Source: Candidatus Ruminococcus avistercoris
GTDB taxonomy: Bacteria; Bacillota; Clostridia; Lachnospirales; Lachnospiraceae
Assembly (NCBI GenBank): GCA_019120315.1
Contig: DWVJ01000037.1
Location: 25,238 to 89,237, forward strand
DNA length: 64,000 bases
Reading direction: 5' to 3'
Shown here piece after piece: positions 36,595 to 44,968 of this stretch. How positions within the stretch are numbered: position 1 is the first letter of the stretch; every line of letters starts with the position of its first letter. The position numbers and the translations under genes were made by a program. The notes beneath the pieces were generated by a model. The model was not told where the DNA came from. It saw only the letters and a list, made by a program, of their open reading frames with translations, and did not search any database.

Positions 36595-37962
36595 CTACGA
36601 TATGCTAGCCTTCTTATCAACAGATATAACCCGGTCACATATTTGTTCAAGCCACATACGATTAACTGACATAATAATAACCGAGATCTTTAATTTTGTC
36701 AGGTCTTGCAATATTTCTCTAAATTCCTGAATTGTTGATTCATCCAATATAACAAATGGATTAACATAAATAAAAACCTGCGGCGTAACACACAGCCATT
36801 TGGCTGTAATTACCCTCATCTGATCAATTAAGGTAATACCTTTTAAATTTTTCCTTGTTTTATATTTCTCCATTAAATACTCTGAATGAATTAATTCAAG
36901 TGAATAATATGCCATGTGCTGCTGTAATCGTTTGTTAATGATACCCAGCGAATTGCTGATTTTATCTTGAGCCAGATATGTGATATTATCAACTAAACTC
37001 ATATCTTTATATATTTTATCCTCTTTATAATCATTGACAGAAACCGCAATATCCGTTCCATTTTTAGGCATCAAAGAAAACAATTCCCATTGCTGTTTCC
37101 CAATCTGCATAAGATAATCTCCATTCAAACTCCAGACTCCCAATATATCTCCTCTGTCCAATGATAATTTCAACATATTGCATTTTACCGTTAATACATA
37201 ATTACTCCTCGAAAGCTCTTCTATATTTTGGGATCCTATAACCGGGGAATAGTATTGATTAACGCGATGAAATGAAATTTTATTCTTTTTTAAAACACCT
37301 GTTGTAATTCCATTTCGCAAAACAAACAAAGAATCAAAATCCACAAATATTGAATGAAACCGGTTTGCCAGCAATAAAACACTGATTCCTTTTTCATACA
37401 GAAAATTAATCATTTTTTCGATTTCATTAAAATTGCCTTCCCCGATCTGGTTAAAGAAATCATCAAAAACAATCAATTTTGCTCCTTTTTGAACGGCTAT
37501 CACAATCTCAAGACAAAGTATCTGGCAATAAGATAAATCTTTCACATATACTTCTGCAGATATGTCAGATATGCCATATTCCTGTAATAATTCATTTACC
37601 CGTCTTATTAAGATTCTATCCATAACCCAAATATTGGAAATTAAATCAGGGATATTCAATATAATATTTTTAGCCACCGTCATCTCAAAAATCATACTTG
37701 TGTTTGCTTCAATATAGTAAATCCCTCCATCCTTAAGACTTTTTGAAATATTTTTATTGCACAACCTTTCATTTATAAAAATCTTTCCTGTATCCGGATT
37801 ATCTTCTTTGAACAGTATATTAATAATGCTCTGCTTCTCAAGGGGATTGGAAAGCAGCGCCGCTTTTTGTCCAGACGAAATCTGCAATGATACAGAACGC
37901 AAAATATTTTGCATATGATCTTGTTTACTTAAATGTTCTATTCTTAAAATTTCATTTTGCAT
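36595..37962 (-). CDS. Degenerate RbsA/MglA-like ABC ATPase, probably non-catalytic
   Basis: A 455-residue protein with the two-domain layout of sugar-importer ATPases. In domain 1 the P-loop position reads LLSNPLEKQSIINIL; beside the intact paralogue at 45937-47445 (GINGAGKSTLMNIL) all glycines are lost and only Lys and Asn remain. The signature is reduced to LSYCQI, and Walker B is LIVFDDFF. Domain 2 has no P-loop (GVWSLNGDYLM) and VFIYVNPF at Walker B. It starts two bases before the HK stop triplet, behind AAGGAGC, as the last gene of the response-regulator/kinase operon. ATP hydrolysis is unlikely; a structural or signalling role is inferred. Confidence 0.85.
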   Translation of the reverse strand: MQNEILRIEHLSKQDHMQNILRSVSLQISSGQKAALLSNPLEKQSIINILFKEDNPDTGKIFINERLCNKNISKSLKDGGIYYIEANTSMIFEMTVAKNIILNIPDLISNIWVMDRILIRRVNELLQEYGISDISAEVYVKDLSYCQILCLEIVIAVQKGAKLIVFDDFFNQIGEGNFNEIEKMINFLYEKGISVLLLANRFHSIFVDFDSLFVLRNGITTGVLKKNKISFHRVNQYYSPVIGSQNIEELSRSNYVLTVKCNMLKLSLDRGDILGVWSLNGDYLMQIGKQQWELFSLMPKNGTDIAVSVNDYKEDKIYKDMSLVDNITYLAQDKISNSLGIINKRLQQHMAYYSLELIHSEYLMEKYKTRKNLKGITLIDQMRVITAKWLCVTPQVFIYVNPFVILDESTIQEFREILQDLTKLKISVIIMSVNRMWLEQICDRVISVDKKASIS

Positions 37963-38937
37963 TTAATGCTCCTTATGATATGGCATTGAAATTTCAAAAC
38001 GACTTCCTATTCCTTCCGTACTATAAGCCATCACTCCGTAGTTATCTCCATAAAGAAGTTTAATTCTTGCATTCACATTAACAATAGCGATGCCGCTTCC
38101 TCTGTCAGACTGGATGCTGGAACCATTTTTTCCGTATTCATTCGAATATAATTTGGTATTCAATGCTGCCAACTGTTCCAGATCCATTCCGCAGCCATCA
38201 TCGGTAATGGAAATAACCATCCTCTCTCCAAACGTATTGATATCGATATCAATATGAAAATCTTGTGTATTATTTTTCATTCCATGCTTAATTGCATTTT
38301 CAATAAACGGTTGTATAATCAGTTTAGGAACTCGATAATCCAAAAATATTTCATTATTATCCTGAACGGTTACCGTCAAAATCACCTGATTGCTCAAACG
38401 ATATTTTTGTATTGCCAGGTAATCCTTCGCCATTGCCAATTCTTCCCTTATCATGATGATATCATTTTTTTGACTGATAGTATAACGGAAAATTCGAGAC
38501 AATATTTCAATCATATCTGCTGCAATAGGCGCCTTTTCCATTATTGCATACCCGCGAATAGAATCTAATGTATTGTACAGAAAATGCGGATTAATCTGAC
38601 TTTTCATACTGTCAAATTCCGCCTGTTTTCTCATTAACTGATTTGAGTATTCAATCCCCATAGTACGGTCTACCATATCAAGAATAAAGCAAAGATACTT
38701 TATATAATCTTTACTGATTCTTTCAGGTACACTTAGAGAATATTTTTCCTTTACCGCATCAATTTTTTTCACTACTTTACAGAATAACTGTCTGTAAATA
38801 TAAATTCCGCTGAAACATATCAGAACGAATACTGGCAGTAAGATATAATTACGATAATAAATTATCAAAGCAAAAACGCATATATATGGAATTATAAATA
38901 AATATTTAATTGAAAATCTGATTATTTTTATTTTCAC
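37963..38937 (-). CDS. YesM/LytS-type sensor histidine kinase without extracellular sensor
   Basis: A 324-residue kinase. Two close membrane helices (about 8-30 and 33-52) are joined by only a few residues, so there is no outer sensor domain. The His_kinase motif is INPHFLYNTLDSIRGY (His near 118), followed by an HATPase_c domain with IIQPFIENAIKHGM, TDDGCGMD and GSGIAIVN. I choose the GTG start at 38937 behind AAAGGAG; the ATG at 38967 would overlap the regulator gene. Its partner regulator precedes it and a dead ABC ATPase follows it. Confidence 0.87.
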   Translation of the reverse strand: MKIKIIRFSIKYLFIIPYICVFALIIYYRNYILLPVFVLICFSGIYIYRQLFCKVVKKIDAVKEKYSLSVPERISKDYIKYLCFILDMVDRTMGIEYSNQLMRKQAEFDSMKSQINPHFLYNTLDSIRGYAIMEKAPIAADMIEILSRIFRYTISQKNDIIMIREELAMAKDYLAIQKYRLSNQVILTVTVQDNNEIFLDYRVPKLIIQPFIENAIKHGMKNNTQDFHIDIDINTFGERMVISITDDGCGMDLEQLAALNTKLYSNEYGKNGSSIQSDRGSGIAIVNVNARIKLLYGDNYGVMAYSTEGIGSRFEISMPYHKEH

Positions 38938-38947
38938 GAATTCTCCT

Positions 38948-40567
38948 TTAATATATCCTGTTTGCATGAATCTTTCTGTATTCTTTAGGAGATATTCCTA
39001 CATTCTCTTTAAATATCCTGCTGAAATATCTCACATTATTATAGCCTACTTTATATGTGACCTCATTAATATTAATTCTGACATCCAATAGTAATTCCTT
39101 AGCCTTCTTCATACGCAAATCCGTCAAATACGTTGTAAAATTTTTTCCTGTCTCTTTTTTAAATATAATCCCGAGATAAGCAGGTGAAATATAAACCTGT
39201 TCAGCAACATCCTCCAATTTCAACGGTTTATCATAATTCTCTGAAACATACCCTAACACACGTTTCATAATCAAGGAACCTTCTGACTGATCATCTGTCT
39301 GGAATTTTAAAATCTCCTCCATGATTCTTTCCGGCAAAGTATTCATAAGATCATAATATCGTGAACACTTATTTAATTCCAGCGACAATTCCTGGTATAT
39401 ATCCATAAACTCATCAGGAAAATCCCCTTTTTGCTTTATTATAGATAAAATATTTAGTATAACCCCACGAAATATTTTGTATACCGATATATCTTCTTTT
39501 TTACAGAAATCCAATGCATTCTGAAAAATGAAAAAAATTTCTTTTTTGATATCTTCCAGAGCATTGCGTTCCACTTTTTCAGACAAACTGCCCAGCAAAT
39601 CATTTGGCAACACATATTTTTTTCTCGCGCATTCTTCTTTTTCGTTATCTGCATACAAAACCTGATTAACGCCTCGGATAATTCGCATATCAAGCAGGTG
39701 ACGCGCTATTCTAAAAGAATCTGTTAAATTTTGAATTTTTGAAGTAATCATTCCGAAACCAATTGATACTCCAGTATTGGTATACCCTTCTGTCAATTTC
39801 TTACCATTTTTAAGTAATCTGTCACAAGTTCTTTTTATTTCTTCTATTTTTTCTTCTCTATTTTCAAAGTTTAAAATTACATATATATTTTCTTGATGTT
39901 CCGCTACCGCAAAATCGAAACATAGACCAGAAAAATATTCTTTAACAAACATAATGAGGTTATCTGTAATATGATTTTTGATACCAATTACAATATTAGA
40001 ATAATAATCCACTTTTATGATAAAAGCACAAAATAATTCCTCTCGAAATGTATAAAAATAATTTCGATTGATTTCATTTATCGTAATCCTGTTAAAGTCA
40101 ATATCTCTGTACAAAACGCTCATAATAAAAGAGGTTCTTATTTTTTCCCTGTGATTGTCTGTATTTTGCAGTAAAAATTCTTCATTTCCATCTTCTGATA
40201 ATTTTTGTGTTAATTTAGCCAAAGATCTGTTCAGTTCATTAGAATTGATGGGTTTCAACAGATAATCTTTTACCCCAAGCTTAACAGCTTTTTTAGCAAA
40301 TTCAAATTGAGCATATCCCGACACTATAATAAAGTTTATGTCCGTATATCGCTCCTGCACTTTTTCAATCAATTCCAACCCGTCAAAAACAGGCATTGTA
40401 ATATCAGTGATTACAATATCCGGATGTTTTTCCATAATCATATCATATGCCGTCTGTCCATTTTCCGCATAACCCACTAATTCTAATCCCAGTTCTTCAT
40501 ACAGAATACAGTTATTCAACAAGAAAAAGATACTTTTTTCATCTTCTACTATTAAAAGTTTTTGCAT
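38948..40567 (-). CDS. YesN-type response regulator with AraC DNA-binding domain
   Basis: A 539-residue regulator. The receiver domain (1-120) has VEDE near 7-10, the phospho-acceptor Asp55 in DIVITDITMP and Lys in YLLKPI. A middle region of about 300 residues resembles the linker domains of YesN proteins. Two AraC helix-turn-helix motifs fill the C-terminus (LEDVAEQVYISPAYLGIIFK, then VGYNNVRYFSRIFKENVGIS). It should activate carbohydrate-type genes; the importer at 44967-49535 and the fusion enzyme are the nearest targets. AAGGAAGG precedes the ATG. Confidence 0.92.
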   Translation of the reverse strand: MQKLLIVEDEKSIFFLLNNCILYEELGLELVGYAENGQTAYDMIMEKHPDIVITDITMPVFDGLELIEKVQERYTDINFIIVSGYAQFEFAKKAVKLGVKDYLLKPINSNELNRSLAKLTQKLSEDGNEEFLLQNTDNHREKIRTSFIMSVLYRDIDFNRITINEINRNYFYTFREELFCAFIIKVDYYSNIVIGIKNHITDNLIMFVKEYFSGLCFDFAVAEHQENIYVILNFENREEKIEEIKRTCDRLLKNGKKLTEGYTNTGVSIGFGMITSKIQNLTDSFRIARHLLDMRIIRGVNQVLYADNEKEECARKKYVLPNDLLGSLSEKVERNALEDIKKEIFFIFQNALDFCKKEDISVYKIFRGVILNILSIIKQKGDFPDEFMDIYQELSLELNKCSRYYDLMNTLPERIMEEILKFQTDDQSEGSLIMKRVLGYVSENYDKPLKLEDVAEQVYISPAYLGIIFKKETGKNFTTYLTDLRMKKAKELLLDVRININEVTYKVGYNNVRYFSRIFKENVGISPKEYRKIHANRIY

Positions 40568-40610
40568 ATTTTCACCTTCCTTAGGATGTCATTCAAAAGA
40601 TAAATATGAA

Positions 40611-40655
40611 GAAAAAGCACAATCAGATTTTATCACTGATTGTGCCACTCTTCAA
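40611..40655 (-). promoter_or_regulatory. Overlapping terminator hairpin and promoter before the response regulator
   Basis: GCACAATCAG (40617-40626) and CTGATTGTGC (40636-40645) form a perfect 10-bp stem with a 9-base loop and, on the minus strand, a TTTTT tail: a terminator for the fusion-enzyme gene. TTGAAG (40655-40650), 17-base spacer, TAAAAT (40632-40627) lies within it on the same strand, giving the regulator operon its own promoter with the dyad across spacer and -10 box. The dyad may also be an operator. Confidence 0.6.
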
Positions 40656-40697
40656 AGTCCTAATAAATAAAACACGTGTTTATCAATTTACTGATAT

Positions 40698-42620
40698 TTA
40701 TCCTTTGACACGGGAATTTGAAACATCATAAAAGCAACGTTCTGTCAAAATAACTCCTGTTTCCGCAACTACAGCTAAATCTCCTACCTGTGCTTTATCT
40801 GTATCAATCAGAGCAAACCCTATGTTCTGGCCAATTGTATATGCATACGTAAACATAGTCACTCTACCCGCACTTATGCCATTTACTTTTATTTCATCAC
40901 CCGCCTGAATATTTGCTGAAGTCTTCGGAACAATAAATCCAACCAGCTTACGACCAACGCCTTTTTCTTTATCCCGTTGAAGCGCCTCCTTTCCGATAAA
41001 ATCTTTCTCCCAGTCAACCGTCCAGTCAAACCCTGTCTCCAATGGATTCGTTCCTTCCAGATCGCTCATCAGGACATAACCTTTTTCACGTGGAATACTG
41101 GTTACAATAACATCCGTTTTAATTTTTCTGACTCCATATTCCTGATCGTATTTTTCCAATGATCGCTCAATACGTTCAGCATCTGACGGAACACAGTATA
41201 TCTCATATCCCAATTCTCCTGTATATCCGCTTCTGGCTATTTTTACCCGCATGGCATCGATCTGGTTGTCTTCAATATGAAAATGCTTTAAGTCATTAAC
41301 AGGGTTCTTCAAAATCTTATTCATTAACTCCCGGGAGTTAGGTCCTTGTACCGCATACATTGTTACATCATCCGTAATTTCCGTATAGGTCATATCTTCA
41401 AAGGAACGATGTTGATCAAACCATGCAATCAATTCATCAATATACAAAGTTGATATCCAGTAAGTGTCCGCATCTATATGAAATACAATCACATCATCGA
41501 TGATTTTCCCATCTTCATTCAGCATCGTTGTATATTTTGCAGTTCCTGTTCTGGCTTTTGAAATATTGGCAACAAACATTTTATCCAAAAATTCTGCCGC
41601 ATCTTTACCAGTTACTTTCAGTAATTTGTGAGTAAAATCATAATATCCGACTTTATTGCGAATTGCTTCATGATCTTTTTGCTTTTCACTAATTGCCATT
41701 ATTTGGGGATTCTTTTTTACCGGCTGCTTTTTACATTCCTTTCCGTGCCAGCAGATTAATTTCAGATAATCTGTCAATTCTTCTTTTACTTTCGCATTAG
41801 AATCCGGATCAGGATTATTCTTCCACTCCCTATTTAATTGAAGAATTCTCTCTTTTGTCGCGGCATTAATTTTCCCTCGTCTTTCCTCCGAATCCATCCA
41901 TTCCTCAAAAGTACCGATCCATCGGGCATCACAGCCGATATCATCCGGCGTCGGATAAATCGTCTTATCCATACGCATATAGTTCAGACGGGGAGGATTT
42001 CCTTTAATCGATACCTCAAACAGGAGATCTGCCGCTCCCAGTCCTGGTTCGTGGGGCGTCACTTTATCCCGTTCCATATATTCATCTCTCACACTGACTT
42101 CCACAATTTCAAAGACATATAAAGTGGAGCCGTCTACCCGGATTGTTTCAATCACTTTCGCTTCCAGATTGGATACGCACTCTGCAATTCCATACGGTTT
42201 CACTTTTTTCGATGGAAGCGGGGTCAGTCCTGCCACATCGATTTCATTAATCCCTTTTGGCACCGGCAGACCGATAATCTCACTTTCCCTGAGCAACTCA
42301 TAAGGATAATAACTAATGACACATTCCCCTGTTTCATCCAGATTTTTCCTGCCGTCACGATCATTATTCATAGCAAATGCATAGCACCATCTCATGTTCG
42401 GCGGCGCTGACTGGAATGCCGTCCCCATGGAAACAGGCGTACAATTTACATTCCCTTTTTTGTCCATAGTCGTCACAAAATAGCATGCTACCGGCGGCTG
42501 TATCCATCTGTGACTGAATCCTGTCGTCTCATACGTTTCCAGACACTCTGCAAAATCCCCTTTTTGCTCCCTTTCTGTTTCTGCAAATATTTCCTGTACA
42601 TCAAAATACGTAAAACTCAT
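40698..42620 (-). CDS. Flavin reductase-like / GcvT-like fusion enzyme
   Basis: A 640-residue two-part protein. Residues about 20-215 resemble the FMN split-barrel flavin reductase domain (QPPVACYFVTTMDKKGNVNC, then GECVISYYP). After a charged linker (225-320), residues 325-640 match the folate-binding GcvT/aminomethyltransferase family: LLKVTGKDAAEFLDKMF, MLNEDGKIIDDVIVF with the catalytic-type Asp, YAVQGPNSRELM, SGYTGELGYEIY and the C-terminal barrel IGFALIDTD. GcvT relatives move a methyl or methylene group to tetrahydrofolate, so flavin-assisted demethylation is inferred. The start follows AGGAGG and a consensus promoter. Confidence 0.82.
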   Translation of the reverse strand: MSFTYFDVQEIFAETEREQKGDFAECLETYETTGFSHRWIQPPVACYFVTTMDKKGNVNCTPVSMGTAFQSAPPNMRWCYAFAMNNDRDGRKNLDETGECVISYYPYELLRESEIIGLPVPKGINEIDVAGLTPLPSKKVKPYGIAECVSNLEAKVIETIRVDGSTLYVFEIVEVSVRDEYMERDKVTPHEPGLGAADLLFEVSIKGNPPRLNYMRMDKTIYPTPDDIGCDARWIGTFEEWMDSEERRGKINAATKERILQLNREWKNNPDPDSNAKVKEELTDYLKLICWHGKECKKQPVKKNPQIMAISEKQKDHEAIRNKVGYYDFTHKLLKVTGKDAAEFLDKMFVANISKARTGTAKYTTMLNEDGKIIDDVIVFHIDADTYWISTLYIDELIAWFDQHRSFEDMTYTEITDDVTMYAVQGPNSRELMNKILKNPVNDLKHFHIEDNQIDAMRVKIARSGYTGELGYEIYCVPSDAERIERSLEKYDQEYGVRKIKTDVIVTSIPREKGYVLMSDLEGTNPLETGFDWTVDWEKDFIGKEALQRDKEKGVGRKLVGFIVPKTSANIQAGDEIKVNGISAGRVTMFTYAYTIGQNIGFALIDTDKAQVGDLAVVAETGVILTERCFYDVSNSRVKG

Positions 42621-42707
42621 CTTTTTTCCTCCTGATTTTTCTTTTTGTTTTTTGACCGGTCTTGTCGTTTTAATCTTTGTTTTTCTTGTTCTTCTTAATT
42701 TAACTTA

Positions 42708-42749
42708 ATTATATGGTGAACATTTACTTTTGTCAATACTTATTTACTT
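42708..42749 (-). promoter_or_regulatory. Promoter of the fusion enzyme with direct repeats
   Basis: TTGACA (42736-42731), 17-base spacer, TATAAT (42713-42708) on the minus strand, a full consensus promoter. ATTTACTT occurs twice on the plus strand (42722-42729 and 42742-42749), 20 bases apart, on either side of the -35 box; direct repeats two helical turns apart suit an AraC-type regulator. Confidence 0.75.
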
Positions 42750-42764
42750 AAATTTAACCACTTA

Positions 42765-42779
42765 TTGTTTACTGAACAA
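42765..42779. promoter_or_regulatory. Possible LacI-type operator between divergent promoters
   Basis: TTGTT-TACTG-AACAA is a perfect 5+5+5 dyad halfway between the fusion-enzyme promoter and the promoter of the first LacI gene. The centre lacks the usual CG, so the assignment is tentative. Confidence 0.4.
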
Positions 42780-42789
42780 CCGAATTTAA

Positions 42790-42818
42790 TTGACTACCAA
42801 TATTTCCTACGATATAAT
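42790..42818 (+). promoter_or_regulatory. Promoter of the tandem LacI genes
   Basis: TTGACT (42790-42795), 17-base spacer, TATAAT (42813-42818). It leads to AAGAGGTG (42836-42843) and the ATT codon at 42850. Confidence 0.88.
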
Positions 42819-42849
42819 ATACAAAAATACACAAAAGAGGTGTTGACCT

Positions 42850-43863
42850 ATTACAGTTCGAGAAATTGCCGCAAAATTTGGAGTTTCCCCTTCTACAGTC
42901 TCCAATGTCTTAAATAATAAAAATGGAGTAAGTGAGGAATTGAGAGAGGAAATCAAATCTGTTTTGCTTAAAAACGGCTATACAATAAAAAGCAATTCCA
43001 CAACCGCCCCAATTAGACCACGGAATATTTTGTTTCTTTATTATCAGAGCAAAAACTATCAATCTTTACGAAATAATGATATTCTTCCTCTTACTCTCCG
43101 TGAGTTAGAACAATACTGCCAGGTAAACGGCCATCATTTTATTTTCAAGCAGGCAGATCATCATACTCTTAATTCTATGTTCGACAGCGATAACCTTATA
43201 GAAACAGATGGTATTCTAATGCTCGGAACTGAATATCACCATCGTCCTTCTTCTGCATTTTATTCCTGCGGCAAACCGATTGTCATATTAGACGGATTAT
43301 ATCCAGAAGAACCAATTAGCACAGTTAATATAGACAACGCTTACGGTGTATTTAAATTGATAGAATATCTTTTTCTTATGGGCCATCGGCAAATTGGTTA
43401 TATTAAAAGCCGCATTCCTTTTGGGTGTTTACAAGCTCGGGAAATCAGTCTCTACTCTGCCCTTAGAAAATTTAATATGACACTGGATAAAAAAAATATT
43501 CTTGAAGTAAGTACAGAATCCAAACAAATCCAGGAAGAAGTCGGTCAGTTTTTTTTACAAAAAGATAATCTCCCCACTGCTTTTTTCGCAGATAATGATT
43601 TTCTCGCCATTTCTTCCATACAAGCAATTCAGCACGCCGGTTATTCCGTCCCCGACGATATTTCTATTGTTGGTTTTGACGACCTTGATATCTGCACTTT
43701 ATTAAAACCTTATCTAACTACCTCACATGTAGATTTTTCCAGCATGGCGCGCATTGCTATCAGACATTTAATGAATATGATTGAAGAACCGGATTTTCCT
43801 CTGGCAAAACTTACAGTTGCAACAAAATTTATTGAAAGAGATTCTGTAAAAAAAATAAATTAA
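42850..43863 (+). CDS. LacI-family regulator with apparent ATT start
   Basis: A 337-residue LacI regulator. From ATT at 42850 the frame reads TVREIAAKFGVSPSTVSNVL, a complete helix-turn-helix that lines up residue for residue with MTIKEIAAKLSISPSAVSYV of the next gene. TGA lies two codons upstream, no ATG or GTG fits, and AAGAGGTG stands seven bases before the ATT. A later TTG at 42940 would remove the DNA-binding helices. The effector domain follows (TDGILMLGTEYH, AFFADNDFLAISSIQAIQHA). It is closely paralogous to the next gene and probably co-transcribed with it. Confidence 0.85.
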   Translation: MTVREIAAKFGVSPSTVSNVLNNKNGVSEELREEIKSVLLKNGYTIKSNSTTAPIRPRNILFLYYQSKNYQSLRNNDILPLTLRELEQYCQVNGHHFIFKQADHHTLNSMFDSDNLIETDGILMLGTEYHHRPSSAFYSCGKPIVILDGLYPEEPISTVNIDNAYGVFKLIEYLFLMGHRQIGYIKSRIPFGCLQAREISLYSALRKFNMTLDKKNILEVSTESKQIQEEVGQFFLQKDNLPTAFFADNDFLAISSIQAIQHAGYSVPDDISIVGFDDLDICTLLKPYLTTSHVDFSSMARIAIRHLMNMIEEPDFPLAKLTVATKFIERDSVKKIN

Positions 43864-43879
43864 TATATCGGAGGATATA

Positions 43880-44905
43880 ATGACAATAAAAGAAATTGCA
43901 GCAAAATTAAGCATATCACCCAGCGCTGTTTCTTATGTACTGAACAATAAACCAGGAGTTGGAAAAGAACTTCGTCAGAAAATTACGAAACTCTTAATAG
44001 AAAATGGTTATTCCATTAAAACGGAAGCAAATATACCGCAGGAAAAAAAACAATATACTTCCCCAAAAAGAACCATTTTATTTTTATACTATATTAGCGA
44101 ACGTTATCTGTTCCTGAGAAACAACAGCGTGTTGACTTTATATCTGAATGCCATTGAAAAAATCTGTAATAAAAAAAACTGCAACATAATTACAAGAAGC
44201 GTCAATCATGATTCCTTATATGACGCTTTATCTGATACCGACAATATTGATGGTATTATACTGCTTGGCATTGAATTCTATGAACGGGTTATATTAGATC
44301 GCTCCTGCTGCGATAAACCTTTTGTACTTCTTGACGGATATTTTCCAGAATCTCCCATAGACAGTATTAACGTCGATAATTATATCGGTCTTTATCAGGC
44401 CATTGACTATTTATACCAAAATGGACACAGAAAAATAGGACATATAAAAAGCGCTATCCCATACGGCTGCCTGCCAGATCGCTGGCGATGTTTTTATGAA
44501 ATTCTTGACTATTTTGGTCTTTCTTTCTCTCAAAACCATTTAGTAGAAGTCCGAATGCAGGCAGAACTGTTACAGGATGATATACAAAAATACTTAAAAG
44601 AAAATACCGACTATCCTACTGCCTTCTTTGCCGATAATGATTACATGGCGGTTTCCGCATTAGCAGGTATACAACAGGCAGGATATTCTGTTCCTGACGA
44701 CTTTTCCATTATTGGTTTTGACAATATAGACATTGCAACCTTATTAAAACCTAATTTAACTACTATTTCTTTTGACTTTCATGGTATGGCACAAGAAGCA
44801 GTGCTTCGTCTGCTGCAGTTGATGGATAATCCCGATCTTCCTATTATAAAGAGCACAATCTCCCCTGCTTTTATCGAAAGGGATTCTGTAAAAAATCTTA
44901 ATTAA
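43880..44905 (+). CDS. LacI-family regulator, second of tandem pair
   Basis: A 341-residue LacI regulator with helix-turn-helix MTIKEIAAKLSISPSAVSYV at 1-20 and a type I binding domain (DGIILLGIEFYE, INVDNYIGLYQAIDYLYQNG, AFFADNDYMAVSALAGIQQA). It starts 16 bases after the first paralogue behind GGAGGATATA. The two share motifs along their length, which points to a tandem duplication. Likely controlled genes are the flanking importer and fusion enzyme; the effector is unknown. Confidence 0.92.
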   Translation: MTIKEIAAKLSISPSAVSYVLNNKPGVGKELRQKITKLLIENGYSIKTEANIPQEKKQYTSPKRTILFLYYISERYLFLRNNSVLTLYLNAIEKICNKKNCNIITRSVNHDSLYDALSDTDNIDGIILLGIEFYERVILDRSCCDKPFVLLDGYFPESPIDSINVDNYIGLYQAIDYLYQNGHRKIGHIKSAIPYGCLPDRWRCFYEILDYFGLSFSQNHLVEVRMQAELLQDDIQKYLKENTDYPTAFFADNDYMAVSALAGIQQAGYSVPDDFSIIGFDNIDIATLLKPNLTTISFDFHGMAQEAVLRLLQLMDNPDLPIIKSTISPAFIERDSVKNLN

Positions 44906-44968
44906 AAATATAAGCGATGAACTTTCGGATTGTTTTATCACACATCAAAAAATTCATCGCTTATTTTT
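44906..44968. terminator. Bidirectional terminator between LacI pair and importer operon
   Basis: TAAGCGATGAA (44911-44921) and TTCATCGCTTA (44953-44963) form a perfect 11-bp stem flanked by A- and T-rich runs on both sides, between two convergent units. Confidence 0.8.

Noticed and set aside
37963..38967. ATG at 38967 as kinase start
   Set aside because: It overlaps the response-regulator gene and has no ribosome-binding site; GTG 38937 follows AAAGGAG.
42940..43863. TTG at 42940 as start of the first LacI gene
   Set aside because: It would delete the helix-turn-helix, which is fully encoded upstream in the same frame.
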